Assembly (NCBI RefSeq): GCF_027920805.1
Contig: NZ_JANWOI010000003.1
Coordinates: forward strand, 434,001-498,000
Direction of reading: 5' to 3'
DNA length: 64,000 bases
Origin: Govania unica
GTDB taxonomy: Bacteria; Pseudomonadota; Alphaproteobacteria; Sphingomonadales; Govanellaceae
Under the pieces are notes generated by a model. It saw only the letters and a program-made list of their open reading frames with translations, was not told the origin of the DNA and searched no databases. Of this stretch, positions 46,461 through 55,721 are shown one piece after another. The first letter of the stretch is position 1, and each line of letters begins with the position of its first letter. A program made the position numbers and the translations under genes.

Positions 46461-48731
46461 ATGCCTAGGAATGACGTGGAACTTTTGGACCAGAATGACT
46501 GGGCGACCCTGATCGACAGCGCGGCTTCCGGAATGGCTGTCTATGATCACCGGGCGCTGCTGTATTGTTCGGATGTTTATGCAAGGCTTTTTGGCTACGA
46601 AACAGTGGCTGCCTTCGCGAAGGCTGTTGCAGAGGGCGACTGTGCTTTGCCGGAGCCTTCGTCGGCCAGTGGGGGGGCGGGGGAAGACGAAAAATTTGAA
46701 CTGCGGATCTGCCGGGAGAATGGCGAGTTCAGCTGGCTCGAGTTTCATCGCCGGCCTCGGCTCTGGTGCGGACGTTCGGTCCAGATTGTGACCGCCTATG
46801 ACATCACGGGTCATAGACTTTCCGAACAGTCGCATCAGAATAGTGAAAATTTGTTGCGCAATCTTTTGAATGCGAGCCCGGCCTTGATCGGCCTCGTCAA
46901 TCGTCTTGGGGGCTTTGAATTTCTAAATAAGCCTCTGGCCGATATTCTTGGAATTTCGCCGGATCATTTGCCTCAAGTGTCGTTTGTTGGCGCTGCATCG
47001 GATCAAAGCGGTTTTCTTGATGCGGATGCGCTGGCGATGGCTTTGGGTGGCCAGCAGGTTACGTTGCAATCCGAGGTGAAAGACAAATTTGGCCGTTCGA
47101 TGGTGTTTGAATGTCATTATCGGCCGCGTTTCTGTGAAGACGGAGCTTCAGGAGACTATAACGACGGTGCCTATCTCGTGGCCTTCGACGTCAGCGAACG
47201 GGTCGAGGCGGCCAATGCCTTGCGGGCCAGTGAGGAACGCTTCCGCAAGCTGATCGAGCTTATTCCCCTGGGCGTCGTCCGGGTCGATCTGGAGGGACGG
47301 GTGCGCCTGTCCAATATCGCCTATGACAGCATGCTCGGTTATGAGCCGGGGGAATTTCATGCCACCAGGATCTGGGAAATATTTCTTTCCGAAGACCAAG
47401 AGCAGAAACGGGAAGCGTTCCTGACGGCCTTGCGGGTTGCGCCCTATCTCACCTATGGACGCTGCAAGCGGAAAGATGGTCAGATCATTGATGTGACTAT
47501 CAACTGGACTCAGGAATATGACGAACTTGGGGGTGTTCGCGGTCTGATCATCGTCTTGAATGACGCCACCACCGACCTTTTGGCGAGACGCGAGTTGCAG
47601 GCGGCCAAGGATGCTGCCGAACGGGCCACGCTTGAAAAGTCGCGGTTTCTGGCAGCGGCCAGTCATGATCTTCAACAACCGCTGCATTCGCTTTCAATCA
47701 TGCTTGGCTTGTTGGCGGGACAGACCGATGAAACGCGCAGACAGGAAATCGTCAGGCTTATGGAGCGGGCGATTGAAGGCGCCCGGGCGCTTGTGCGCGG
47801 TGTGATCGACATCTCCAAGCTTGAGGCCGGTGTGGTCATGCCGCGCATGGAAACCTTGCCGCTGTCGGATATTTTCGATCAGATTGAAGCTGAACTTGCG
47901 CCCTTGACCGAAGGGCGTCCGGTTGATCTTCGCATTGTTCGCAGCACGGCCTGGGTTCGGAGCGACCGTTTGCTTCTGCGCAGCATTTTGCACAATCTGG
48001 TCTCAAATGCCATTCGCTACACGCCGCGCGGCAAGATTCTGGTCGGTGTACGGCGCTGCAAAAGCTTTATGCGGATTCAGGTCTGGGATAGCGGCAAAGG
48101 CATACCGAGCGAGCGCTTGAAGGATATTTTCAAGGAATTTACCCGTCTCGAACGTGGAGAGGGGGAGGATCAGTCGCCGGGGCTTGGTCTTGGGCTGTCG
48201 ATTGTCGAGCGGTCCTGCACGCTGCTCGGTCACAAGCTTGATGTGAAGTCCGAGCCTGGCAAGGGATCTGTTTTTTCGGTCGATGTGCCCTTTGTCTATA
48301 GCTGCAACAGAAAGGCCGCTGAAACTGTCACGCATATCTCGGGCAATTATCAGCAATTGCATGGCTTCATTCTGCTGATCGAAGATAACCCCTTGACGGC
48401 GCAAGCTTGCCGTCAGTTGGTGGAGTCCTGGGGCAATCGCTGCATGGTGGCGCTATGCGAGGATGATGCCCTGCAAATTATCCGCTCAGCGGACAAGCAA
48501 CCGGATCTTATCCTGGCCGATTATAATCTGGGGGAAATGGAGAATGGCATCAGGACGATCGATCGCATCCTGGCCATTCTCGGACATCATATTCCGTCCA
48601 TTCTGATGACGGCGAATGACAGTCCTGAATGTCAGGAAGCCGCGCGGGTGCGCGGTATTCCCATTATTCATAAGCCCGCAAATCCTGCCCGCCTCAGGGC
48701 GCTTTTGTCATATTGCCTGATGTCGGGCTAG
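46461..48731 (+). CDS. PAS-containing hybrid sensor histidine kinase
   Basis: A 756-residue cytosolic hybrid kinase with no membrane segment. Order: three PAS-like domains (about 10–115, 130–245 and 255–375; LGYEPGEFHATRIWEIFLS marks the third), a HisKA dimerisation domain with phospho-acceptor H402 in AAASHDLQQPLHSLS, an HATPase domain (about 500–612; NLVSNAIRYTPRG, DSGKGIP, GLGLGLSIVE) and a C-terminal receiver (about 635–755; LLIEDNPLTAQ, acceptor D687 in LADYNLGE). The ASHDLQQPL type recalls proteobacterial hybrid kinases such as NahK. It is divergent from wecB and convergent with a NarL-type regulator, its likely partner. Confidence 0.92.
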   Translation: MPRNDVELLDQNDWATLIDSAASGMAVYDHRALLYCSDVYARLFGYETVAAFAKAVAEGDCALPEPSSASGGAGEDEKFELRICRENGEFSWLEFHRRPRLWCGRSVQIVTAYDITGHRLSEQSHQNSENLLRNLLNASPALIGLVNRLGGFEFLNKPLADILGISPDHLPQVSFVGAASDQSGFLDADALAMALGGQQVTLQSEVKDKFGRSMVFECHYRPRFCEDGASGDYNDGAYLVAFDVSERVEAANALRASEERFRKLIELIPLGVVRVDLEGRVRLSNIAYDSMLGYEPGEFHATRIWEIFLSEDQEQKREAFLTALRVAPYLTYGRCKRKDGQIIDVTINWTQEYDELGGVRGLIIVLNDATTDLLARRELQAAKDAAERATLEKSRFLAAASHDLQQPLHSLSIMLGLLAGQTDETRRQEIVRLMERAIEGARALVRGVIDISKLEAGVVMPRMETLPLSDIFDQIEAELAPLTEGRPVDLRIVRSTAWVRSDRLLLRSILHNLVSNAIRYTPRGKILVGVRRCKSFMRIQVWDSGKGIPSERLKDIFKEFTRLERGEGEDQSPGLGLGLSIVERSCTLLGHKLDVKSEPGKGSVFSVDVPFVYSCNRKAAETVTHISGNYQQLHGFILLIEDNPLTAQACRQLVESWGNRCMVALCEDDALQIIRSADKQPDLILADYNLGEMENGIRTIDRILAILGHHIPSILMTANDSPECQEAARVRGIPIIHKPANPARLRALLSYCLMSG

Positions 48732-48752
48732 GATTTGAAGCTGATCGGAAAT

Positions 48753-49406
48753 CTATTCGCTGTCCATGCCCGAGGCAATCAGAACTGCCTGGGTGCGGTT
48801 TGCTGCGTTCAATGCCTTGAGAATAGCAGCCACATGAACCTTGACCGTGCCTTCGGACAGGCCAAGTGCGTCGGCGATGCCTTTGTTTGACTCGCCCTTT
48901 GCCAAAAGACGCATGACATCCATCTGACGGGGAGTCAGCACTTTTTCGACGGCCTCGTAAAGATCCTCGGACGGACGTCGCGACTTGTCCGATTTCGGAC
49001 CAGTGCTTGGTCTGTTCATCAGCGACGGCGGGACATAACTGCCGCCGGCGAGAATTAATTTGAGGGCGTTCGCGATGACCGACGGATTGGACGATTTGGG
49101 GATGAACCCAGCAGCGCCGCATTCCATGGTTTTCTGAGCATAATAGGGATCATCAAGCGCAGACAGAACCACCAGCGGGCTTGCAGGAGCAAGCTGCCGT
49201 ATCCGACGTACTCCCTCGATCTCCCCAAGCCCCGGCATGCGGAGATCAAGCAGAATGAGGTCGAATATGTCCTTTCCGGCGAGGGCTGCCTGAGCTTCTT
49301 CAAAATCGCCGGATTCGGTAATTTCGACGTTCGTATCAATCTCTTGCAGAAGGAGCTTACAGCCTTGCCGGAAAAGGCTGTGATCATCGGCAATTAGTAC
49401 ACGCAT
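48753..49406 (-). CDS. NarL/LuxR-family response regulator
   Basis: A 217-residue regulator. The receiver domain (about 1–120) starts MRVLIADDHSLFRQG, with phospho-acceptor D54 in LILLDLRMPG. The LuxR-type helix-turn-helix (about 155–215) contains LTPRQMDVMRLLAKGESNKG and LSEGTVKVHVAAILKALN. It should bind DNA as a dimer when phosphorylated. The ATG at 49406 is chosen because homologs start at MRVLIADDH. It is convergent with the hybrid kinase, 21 bases apart, suggesting a signalling pair. Confidence 0.93.
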   Translation of the reverse strand: MRVLIADDHSLFRQGCKLLLQEIDTNVEITESGDFEEAQAALAGKDIFDLILLDLRMPGLGEIEGVRRIRQLAPASPLVVLSALDDPYYAQKTMECGAAGFIPKSSNPSVIANALKLILAGGSYVPPSLMNRPSTGPKSDKSRRPSEDLYEAVEKVLTPRQMDVMRLLAKGESNKGIADALGLSEGTVKVHVAAILKALNAANRTQAVLIASGMDSE

Positions 49407-49761
49407 TGCAAGTTTTGTTCCTTTTTCCGCTCTGGTCGTGCGCTCTGCTTCCGAGCACATCTGACGCCAGGCGGAATTGTTTCCCTGATGGCGCAAATTC
49501 TAGTGTTCTGAGTTCTTAGTTCATTCGTGCTCTGAATCGGTCCTCATGATTTTATGATCATCTTTGAGGGTTCATGGATCACGGGTTCATAGTGGTAAAG
49601 GTTTTTTGCGTATTTTTCCACGCTTTTTAACATTGCGGAGCATGAATTAGCGCATAGTCAGCAATTTCGCACAGGATTGTATTCATTCGAAAGTTTTTTA
49701 TGTTGGGGAATCATAGTAAACAAAAGTAAAACATTTTAATGATATCATGTGATTATCTTTT
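49407..49761. other. Gene-free AT-rich stretch between the response regulator and hisI
   Basis: About 355 bases with clearly lower GC than the neighbours and no open frame I can support. It contains a 10-bp palindrome ATGATATCAT (49739–49748) and several T-runs. It should hold the response-regulator promoter, but I could not define boxes with confidence. Confidence 0.5.
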
Positions 49762-50175
49762 TTATTTTTTTGGCGAACCATACAGCTGCTCGGGCGGGAT
49801 TTTTATGGGTTGTGTTACCTGCAACCCATCGTTGTATACTGCCTGAAAGAAGCAGGTGCGGCGGCCGGTATGACAGGCAACGCCGTCCTGATCGACGCGC
49901 GCGAGAACCGTATCGCCATCGCAATCAATCAGAAATTCCACCAGCCGTTGTTGCTGGCCGGAGGTTTCCCCTTTTCGCCAGAGCTTGCCACGCGATCGCG
50001 ACCAATAGCAGACCCGACCGGTGGTCAGGGTTTCGCGGACCGCATCGGCATTCATCCAGGCCATCATCAGTACTTCACCGCTGTCATGCTGCTGAGCAAT
50101 GACGGGCACGAGGCCATCCGCTGTGAAGGTAATGGCGTTAAGCGCGGCGTCAACTGCAGCGGCCGTATGGGTCAT
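49762..50175 (-). CDS. hisI: Phosphoribosyl-AMP cyclohydrolase
   Basis: A 137-residue zinc enzyme for the third step of histidine synthesis, opening the adenine ring of phosphoribosyl-AMP. Family marks are GLVPVIAQQHDSGEVLMMAWM, GRVCYWSRSRGKLWRKGETS, DCDGDTVLARVDQDGVACH and the cysteine pair CHTGRRTC. I chose the ATG at 50175 because GAGGA lies five bases upstream; an ATG at 50235 would add 20 unusual residues. The other his genes are not in the window. It is divergent from zur. Confidence 0.94.
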   Translation of the reverse strand: MTHTAAAVDAALNAITFTADGLVPVIAQQHDSGEVLMMAWMNADAVRETLTTGRVCYWSRSRGKLWRKGETSGQQQRLVEFLIDCDGDTVLARVDQDGVACHTGRRTCFFQAVYNDGLQVTQPIKIPPEQLYGSPKK

Positions 50176-50269
50176 GTCGATCCTCATTTTGCGGGTTTGC
50201 TCTTGACCCGTGGGACTATCTGTAATCACGCTCATCCCTCGGTGCCAAACTGGCCTTGAGGTTGGAATA

Positions 50270-50282
50270 GATATAATATAAC
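50270..50282 (+). promoter_or_regulatory. Candidate Zur box overlapping a TATAAT element upstream of zur
   Basis: GATATAATATAAC is a 13-base imperfect dyad (one mismatch) resembling alphaproteobacterial Zur sites of the TTATAnTATAA type. It contains a perfect TATAAT, so bound Zur could block RNA polymerase. It lies 38 bases before the zur start. Confidence 0.4.
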
Positions 50283-50320
50283 ACTTTCTAATATACTAAG
50301 ATGGAAATGTCCGGGACATA

Positions 50321-50812
50321 ATGAACGATAACGGTGAGACAAAAGAGAGTCAGCAGCATGATCACGGCCTCTGTGTGGCGGATGCCATTCATGCGGCCGA
50401 GCGTATCTGTGAGAAAAACGGGGCGCGGCTGACGGATATTCGTCGCCATGTGCTCGAACTGGTGTGGACTCGTCACAAGCCGATCACCGCTTATGAAGTC
50501 CTTGATCTCCTGAAGGCCGAGCGCCGGAATGCTGCGCCACCAACGGTCTATCGGGCGCTTGATTTCCTGCTTGAACAGCGGCTGATCCATCGCATTGAAA
50601 GTTTGAATGCCTTCATCGGCTGTGCCAGCCCCGATGCCGCGCATCGCGGCGGTTTTTTCATCTGCAGCAGCTGTCACGGGGTCGAGGAAATTCGCGACAG
50701 CGAGCTGTTGCGCAAAGCCATCCGTCATGAGGCTGACGAGGTCGATTTCACGGTGACCTCCACGATGATCGAGATCATGGGGCTTTGCGCGACCTGCCGG
50801 GGGCGGGCCTGA
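50321..50812 (+). CDS. zur: Zinc uptake regulator, Fur family
   Basis: A 163-residue Fur-fold repressor. The winged helix includes [16 protein letters not shown] and [20 protein letters not shown]. Metal-binding residues include CSSCHG (C115, C118) and the C-terminal CATC (C156, C159), the structural zinc site of this family. The zinc specificity is inferred from the following znuC and znuB genes. It should repress zinc import when zinc is ample. The stop codon is one base before the znuC ATG. Confidence 0.92.
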   Translation: MNDNGETKESQQHDHGLCVADAIHAAERICEKNGARLTDIRRHVLELVWTRHKPITAYEVLDLLKAERRNAAPPTVYRALDFLLEQRLIHRIESLNAFIGCASPDAAHRGGFFICSSCHGVEEIRDSELLRKAIRHEADEVDFTVTSTMIEIMGLCATCRGRA

Positions 50813-50813
50813 G

Positions 50814-51584
50814 ATGACGGCGTCTTCGGCTCCGGAGAGCGTGCCACTTCTTGACCTCAAGGGGGTTCGCAAAAGCTTTCTTGGCCGCACCGTGCTTGAG
50901 CATGTGGATTTGCGAGTTATGCCGGGGCAGATCATCACCTTGATCGGCCCGAATGGCGGCGGCAAAAGCACGCTGGTGCGCATCGCGCTCGGGCTGATGA
51001 AGCCAGACCATGGAACGGTGCATCAGGCGCCGGATTTGACCATCGGCTATATGCCGCAAAAACTTGTGATCGATCCCCTGATGCCGTTGCCGGCGGAACG
51101 CTTCCTGCGGCTCCGCCCCGGCGTGCGGAAGGAGGAGGCGCGCGACGCGCTCGCCACCGTTGGCATCGAGAAAATTGCTGAAACGCCGGTGCAGGCCTTG
51201 TCGGGCGGGGAGTTTCAACGTCTGCTGCTGGCGCGGGCGCTGCTGCGGAACCCGCGCCTGCTGGTTCTGGATGAGCCAGTGCAAGGGGTGGATCTCAGCG
51301 GGCAGGTGGCGCTTTATCGCCTGATAGGCAATTTACGCAATCGACTTGGCTGTGGCGTTCTGATGATTTCCCATGACCTGCATCTGGTGATGTCGGCCAC
51401 TGACGAAGTGGTCTGTCTCAATGGTCATGTCTGCTGTTCGGGCACGCCGCATACGGTGAAGCAGGACCCGGCCTATCTCCGGCTTTTTGGCAGCGAGGCC
51501 GACGCGCTCGCGCTTTATACCCATGACCACACGCATGATCACCACCATGATCATGACCACAAGGCTCATGCTCATGATGCTTGA
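50814..51584 (+). CDS. znuC: Zinc ABC transporter ATP-binding protein with histidine-rich tail
   Basis: A 256-residue ABC ATPase. Walker A is [14 protein letters not shown], the signature is [16 protein letters not shown], Walker B is [12 protein letters not shown], and ISHDLHLVM supplies the H-loop. The last 21 residues carry ten histidines alternating with Asp ([19 protein letters not shown]), a likely zinc-binding tail on the cytosolic subunit. The gene lies between zur and znuB and overlaps the znuB start. Confidence 0.94.
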   Translation: MTASSAPESVPLLDLKGVRKSFLGRTVLEHVDLRVMPGQIITLIGPNGGGKSTLVRIALGLMKPDHGTVHQAPDLTIGYMPQKLVIDPLMPLPAERFLRLRPGVRKEEARDALATVGIEKIAETPVQALSGGEFQRLLLARALLRNPRLLVLDEPVQGVDLSGQVALYRLIGNLRNRLGCGVLMISHDLHLVMSATDEVVCLNGHVCCSGTPHTVKQDPAYLRLFGSEADALALYTHDHTHDHHHDHDHKAHAHDA

Positions 51585-52365
51585 TGATTTCATGATCCGG
51601 GCGCTTTTGGCCGGGCTCGCCATTGCTGTTGTTGCCGGGCCCCTGGGATCGGTGCTGGTCTGGCGGCGCATGGCCTATTTTGGAGACGCGCTGTCGCATT
51701 CAGCCTTGCTTGGGGTGGCTATGGGTTTCGCCATCGGCGTCAATCCCCAAAGCACGATCATCCTCGTCTGTGTCGGGGTGGCTGTGGCTCTGTCCTTGCT
51801 TGAACGGCAACGCAGCATCGCGGTGGATACGCTGCTGGGCATCATGGCCCATAGCGCGCTCGCTTTCGGTCTGGTGGTTATGAGCTTTGTCCAGGGGCCG
51901 CGCTTTGATCTCATCGCTTTTCTGTTCGGCGATATCCTGTCGGTAAGCTGGGCGGATGTGGGCTGGATCGTGGCCGGTGTGACGGCGGTGGTGCTGCTGC
52001 TAATCCCGCTCTGGCCGCGTTTGCTCGCCATCACGGTGCATGAGGATCTGGCCCGCATCGAAGGCGTCCGCGTTCAGTGGGTGCGCTTTGGCTATATGCT
52101 GTTGATCGCCATTGTCATTGCCGCCGCCATGCGTGTGGTTGGCGTGCTGCTGATCACGGCGCTGCTGATCATTCCGGCAGCGGCGGCGCGGCGGCGCGCA
52201 CGCACGCCTGAGGACATGGCCGCGGGTGCGAGCCTTGTTGGCATGCTCGCCGTGCTCGGTGGCCTCGGCGGGTCCTATTGGTTCGACACGCCCGCGGGCC
52301 CGTCGGTTGTGGCCTGCGCCAGCCTGTTGTTCTTTCTAAGCTTCCTGTTACCGCGCCGGGCCTGA
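51574..52365 (+). CDS. znuB: Zinc ABC transporter permease
   Basis: A 263-residue ABC-3 family permease with about eight membrane segments. [37 protein letters not shown] and [18 protein letters not shown] are characteristic. The start is not certain; ATG 51574 lies nine bases after AAGG and overlaps the znuC 3' end, with ATG 51577 and 51592 also possible. No periplasmic znuA gene is in the window. The stop is one base from the stop of the convergent metC. Confidence 0.93.
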   Translation: MMLDDFMIRALLAGLAIAVVAGPLGSVLVWRRMAYFGDALSHSALLGVAMGFAIGVNPQSTIILVCVGVAVALSLLERQRSIAVDTLLGIMAHSALAFGLVVMSFVQGPRFDLIAFLFGDILSVSWADVGWIVAGVTAVVLLLIPLWPRLLAITVHEDLARIEGVRVQWVRFGYMLLIAIVIAAAMRVVGVLLITALLIIPAAAARRRARTPEDMAAGASLVGMLAVLGGLGGSYWFDTPAGPSVVACASLLFFLSFLLPRRA

Positions 52366-52366
52366 C

Positions 52367-53539
52367 TCAGACCGCGTGATAGCGTCCGAAGGCGGCTTCG
52401 AGATCGGCAATCAGATCCTGAGGCTCCTCAAGTCCGATATGAAGGCGGATGACCGTCGCGCCATCCCAGTGACTGGCCGTGCGGATTTTCGTCACCGCCC
52501 CATAAGCGAGCGCGAGACTTTCATACCCACCCCAGGAAAAGCCCATCTTGAAATAGGTCATGCCTTCCAGAAAGGCTTTGACCCGCGCCGGATTGCCGTC
52601 CTTGAGCACAAAGGAAAACAGCCCCGACGAGCCGCTGAAATCGCGTTTCCAGATGTCATGTCCGGGGCAGGACGGAAAGGCCGGATGGCGCAGATGGTCA
52701 ACCTCGGGCCGGGCATCGAGCCAATGGGCAATCTCAAGCGCTGCCGCCTGATGCTGCTTCATACGCACGGCCAGAGTGCGCATGCCACGGAGCGCGAGAT
52801 ACACATCATCCGGTGCAGCATTGGTGCCAAGCAATCCGCCGCCCTTGCGCAGGCGATCAATGGTCGCCGCGTTGGCCGTGGCCGAGCCCAACAGGGCATC
52901 GGCATGACCGACCATATATTTGGTCAGCGACAGCACCGACACATCGACGCCATGGGCAAAGGCATCGAACAACAAAGGCGTCGCCCAGGTGTTGTCAAGA
53001 ATGACCACGGCCCCGGCCTTATGCGCGGCGTCGGCAATGGCCGGAACATCCTGAACTTCCATGGTGATGGAGCCGGGCGATTCCACGAACACCACCTTGG
53101 TTTCCGGCCGGATCAGGGCAGCAATGCCACTGCCGATCAGCGGATCGTAATAGGTGACGGCGACGCCGAATTTGCTCAGGATTTCATCGGCGAATTGGCG
53201 GGTTGGTTCATAGACCGCATCCGGGATCAGTACATGATCGCCGGTGGCGACAAAGGCCAGAATGGCATGGGTGACGGCGGCAAGCCCCGACCCGTAAAGA
53301 ACCGTGCCCGCACCATCCGATAATTCGGTCAGGGCTTCGCATAAGGCGAAACTCGTCGGTGTGCCGCGCCGCCCATAAGACATGATCTCATGCTGGGCCG
53401 CGCCCGCGCGCTTCATCTCGTCGAGCGTGTCGAACACTACGGTGGAAGCATGAAACACCGGCGGATTGACGATGCCGAATGTCCGGTTCTTACTGCGCCC
53501 TGCGTGCACAAGCGTAGAGTTTTTTGATTCTTTGGACAT
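52367..53539 (-). CDS. metC: Cystathionine beta-lyase
   Basis: A 390-residue PLP enzyme of the Cys/Met metabolism family, splitting cystathionine to homocysteine, pyruvate and ammonia. The PLP lysine is K207 in DVSVLSLTKYMVGHAD; other marks are YGRRGTPTSFALCEAL, LYGSGLAAVTHAIL, VVFVESPGSITMEVQD and VILDNTWATPLLF. The absence of gamma-lyase-like features and the FVESPGS motif favour MetC. It is convergent with znuB and separated from sseA by a large inverted repeat. Confidence 0.93.
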   Translation of the reverse strand: MSKESKNSTLVHAGRSKNRTFGIVNPPVFHASTVVFDTLDEMKRAGAAQHEIMSYGRRGTPTSFALCEALTELSDGAGTVLYGSGLAAVTHAILAFVATGDHVLIPDAVYEPTRQFADEILSKFGVAVTYYDPLIGSGIAALIRPETKVVFVESPGSITMEVQDVPAIADAAHKAGAVVILDNTWATPLLFDAFAHGVDVSVLSLTKYMVGHADALLGSATANAATIDRLRKGGGLLGTNAAPDDVYLALRGMRTLAVRMKQHQAAALEIAHWLDARPEVDHLRHPAFPSCPGHDIWKRDFSGSSGLFSFVLKDGNPARVKAFLEGMTYFKMGFSWGGYESLALAYGAVTKIRTASHWDGATVIRLHIGLEEPQDLIADLEAAFGRYHAV

Positions 53540-53571
53540 ATGGCCTCACAGAGTTTGTGCTGTCGCCTCAG

Positions 53572-53655
53572 AAGGCTGGATCCCCGCGTTCGCGGGGATG
53601 ACAAATTGGAGATGCCTTTATCCTGTCATCCCCGCGAACGCGGGGATCCAGCCTT
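53572..53655. repeat. Perfect 32-bp inverted repeat between metC and sseA
   Basis: The left arm (53572–53603, AAGGCTGGATCCCCGCG…ATGACA) and right arm (53624–53655, TGTCAT…GGGGATCCAGCCTT) are exact reverse complements, separated by 20 bases. Each arm is itself a CCCCGCG/CGCGGGG hairpin bounded by GGAT and ATGAC. It belongs to the palindromic family but has perfect arms, implying recent formation. Confidence 0.95.
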
Positions 53656-53672
53656 TGCCGGACATGGGTGCT

Positions 53673-54548
53673 TCACCCAACCGCCTCGTTGGCCTCGACC
53701 GGAGTATCAGCCTGCGCCGCCCATTCGCTCCACGAGCCGTCATAAAGCGCCACGTCCCTGGCTTCGATCAGTTTGAGCGCCAGGAACAGATTGGCCGCAG
53801 TAATGCCCGAGCCGCAACTGGTGACAATCGGTTTCGCCAGATCCACACCGGCCGCCGCAAAAATCGCCCGCAAATCTTCGGGGCTTTTGAAGGCGTTGCT
53901 GTCGGCATCGAACAGGACTGAGTTCGGCACATTGACGCTGCCCGGCATATGTCCGCTGCGGAGACCTTGGCGTGGTTCGGCAGCCGTCCCGGAAAATCGC
54001 GCAGCCGAGCGGGCATCGATGATCTGTTCGTTTTTCTCGGGCACGATCTGCCGCATGTCATCGATGGAGCGGACAATCAGGCTGTTGACCCGCGCCGTGA
54101 AATGACGCTCACGCGGCATGGGGGCGATATCTTCGGTGCTGCGGCCTTCCTGCCGCCATTTCTGCATGCCGCCGTCAAGCACGACCACATCGCGATGCCC
54201 GAACAGCTTGAACATCCACCAGACGCGGGCGGCGCTTTTGCCCTGTCCACCGCCGTCATAGATCACAAGGCGGTTGCCGTCGCCAAGCCCGAGCCGCCGG
54301 GCCCGGCTTGCAAATTTCTCAGGCGCCGGGAGCATATGGGGGTAGGGGCTGTTGCTGTCGCAGATCTCGTCGATGTCGAAAAACACCGCGCCCGGAATAT
54401 GCGCCGCCTTATATTCGGCGCGCGGGTCGCGCTCCTCCTGAGGCAGATACCAGGATCCATCGACCACGCGGACATCCGGCGCGTCCAGATGGTCGGCAAG
54501 CCAGGCGGTGGAAACCAGGGGAGAGCCTTTTATAAGCGGATCCGGCAT
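53673..54548 (-). CDS. sseA: 3-mercaptopyruvate sulfurtransferase
   Basis: A 291-residue two-domain rhodanese-fold enzyme that moves sulfur from 3-mercaptopyruvate to acceptors. The catalytic loop is CGSGITAANLFL (C245); the CGSGxTA form separates it from thiosulfate sulfurtransferases. The N-terminal inactive domain has VVDGSWYLP and HIPGAVFFDIDEI. GAGGAG lies about eight bases before the ATG at 54548. It starts ten bases after the cysK stop, so the two form one transcript. Confidence 0.94.
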   Translation of the reverse strand: MPDPLIKGSPLVSTAWLADHLDAPDVRVVDGSWYLPQEERDPRAEYKAAHIPGAVFFDIDEICDSNSPYPHMLPAPEKFASRARRLGLGDGNRLVIYDGGGQGKSAARVWWMFKLFGHRDVVVLDGGMQKWRQEGRSTEDIAPMPRERHFTARVNSLIVRSIDDMRQIVPEKNEQIIDARSAARFSGTAAEPRQGLRSGHMPGSVNVPNSVLFDADSNAFKSPEDLRAIFAAAGVDLAKPIVTSCGSGITAANLFLALKLIEARDVALYDGSWSEWAAQADTPVEANEAVG

Positions 54549-54558
54549 GGCGAGCTCC

Positions 54559-55599
54559 TCAGGATGTAACGAGAACGGACGGGACAGTGGACGGCTGATC
54601 CTCCAGCCAGGAGGGAACCGGTAGATTTTTTTCGCGCAGGAATTCGGGATTGAAAAGCTTGCTTTGATAGCGGGTTCCGGAATCGCACAGCAAGGTGACA
54701 ATGGTATGACCCGGCCCCATGTCCCGGGCCAGACGGATCGCGCCCGCCACATTGATGCCGGTCGAACCGCCAAGGCAGAGGCCTTCGTGCTTCAACAGAT
54801 CAAAGACGATCTCCACCGCCTCCGCATCCGGAATTTGATAAGCACTGTCGACCACCACATCTTCAAGGTTTTTGGTGATGCGGCCCTGACCGATGCCTTC
54901 GGTGATCGACGACCCTTCGGCCTTCAATTCTCCGCTGGTGTAATAGCTGTAAAGCGCCGCGCCGAACGGGTCGGCGAGGGCGACGCGGATGTCCTTGTTC
55001 TTGGATTTGAGGAACATGGAGACGCCGCCAAGCGTGCCGCCCGAACCAACGGCGCTCACAAAGCCATCGACCTTGCCGTCAAGCTGGGCCCAGATTTCAG
55101 GGCCGGTGGTTTCAAAATGGGCGCGGCGGTTCGCCACATTATCGAACTGATTGGCCCAGACCGCCCCGTTCGGCTCGGTTTTCGCAAGCGTTTCAGCTAG
55201 GCGGCCCGAATATTTGACGTAATTGTTCGGATCTTTATAAGGCACCGCAGGCACCAGGATCAGTTCGCACCCGCAAAGCCGCAGCATGTCCTTTTTTTCC
55301 TGCGACTGGGTTTCCGGCATGACGATGACGCTGCGATAGCCGCGCGCATTGGCCACAAGCCCGATGCCGATGCCGGTATTTCCGGCCGTACCCTCGACAA
55401 TGACGCCGCCGGGTTTCAAAAGTCCGCGCTCTTCGGCGTCCTTGATGATATAGAGGGCGGCACGGTCCTTGACCGATCCGCCGGGATTGAGAAATTCGGC
55501 TTTGCCGTATATCTCGCAGCCCGTGATCTCGGACGCATGATTGAGACGGATAAGCGGCGTGTTGCCGATGGTTTCAATGAAGCCTGTCTTGACGTCCAT
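54559..55599 (-). CDS. cysK: Cysteine synthase A
   Basis: A 346-residue PLP enzyme that makes cysteine from O-acetylserine and sulfide. The PLP lysine is K44 in NPGGSVKDRAALYI; the substrate loop is EGTAGNTGIGIGLVA and the phosphate loop is SAVGSGGTLGGVS. The C-terminal GGSTGINVAGAIRLAR and CDSGTRYQSKLFNPEFL are typical. The ATG at 55599 is chosen over an upstream in-frame extension lacking homolog-like sequence. It leads the cysK–sseA transcript. Confidence 0.94.
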   Translation of the reverse strand: MDVKTGFIETIGNTPLIRLNHASEITGCEIYGKAEFLNPGGSVKDRAALYIIKDAEERGLLKPGGVIVEGTAGNTGIGIGLVANARGYRSVIVMPETQSQEKKDMLRLCGCELILVPAVPYKDPNNYVKYSGRLAETLAKTEPNGAVWANQFDNVANRRAHFETTGPEIWAQLDGKVDGFVSAVGSGGTLGGVSMFLKSKNKDIRVALADPFGAALYSYYTSGELKAEGSSITEGIGQGRITKNLEDVVVDSAYQIPDAEAVEIVFDLLKHEGLCLGGSTGINVAGAIRLARDMGPGHTIVTLLCDSGTRYQSKLFNPEFLREKNLPVPSWLEDQPSTVPSVLVTS

Positions 55600-55721
55600 G
55601 GCGGGATGTTCGACTTTGCGTTTTGAATGATGGATGCGACGACGTTCGTATTCTATTTTGTTAACCCGGTCAGCGCGTCTGTGCAAGAACTAGAGGCACG
55701 TGATGGCCAGAGGATGTTACG

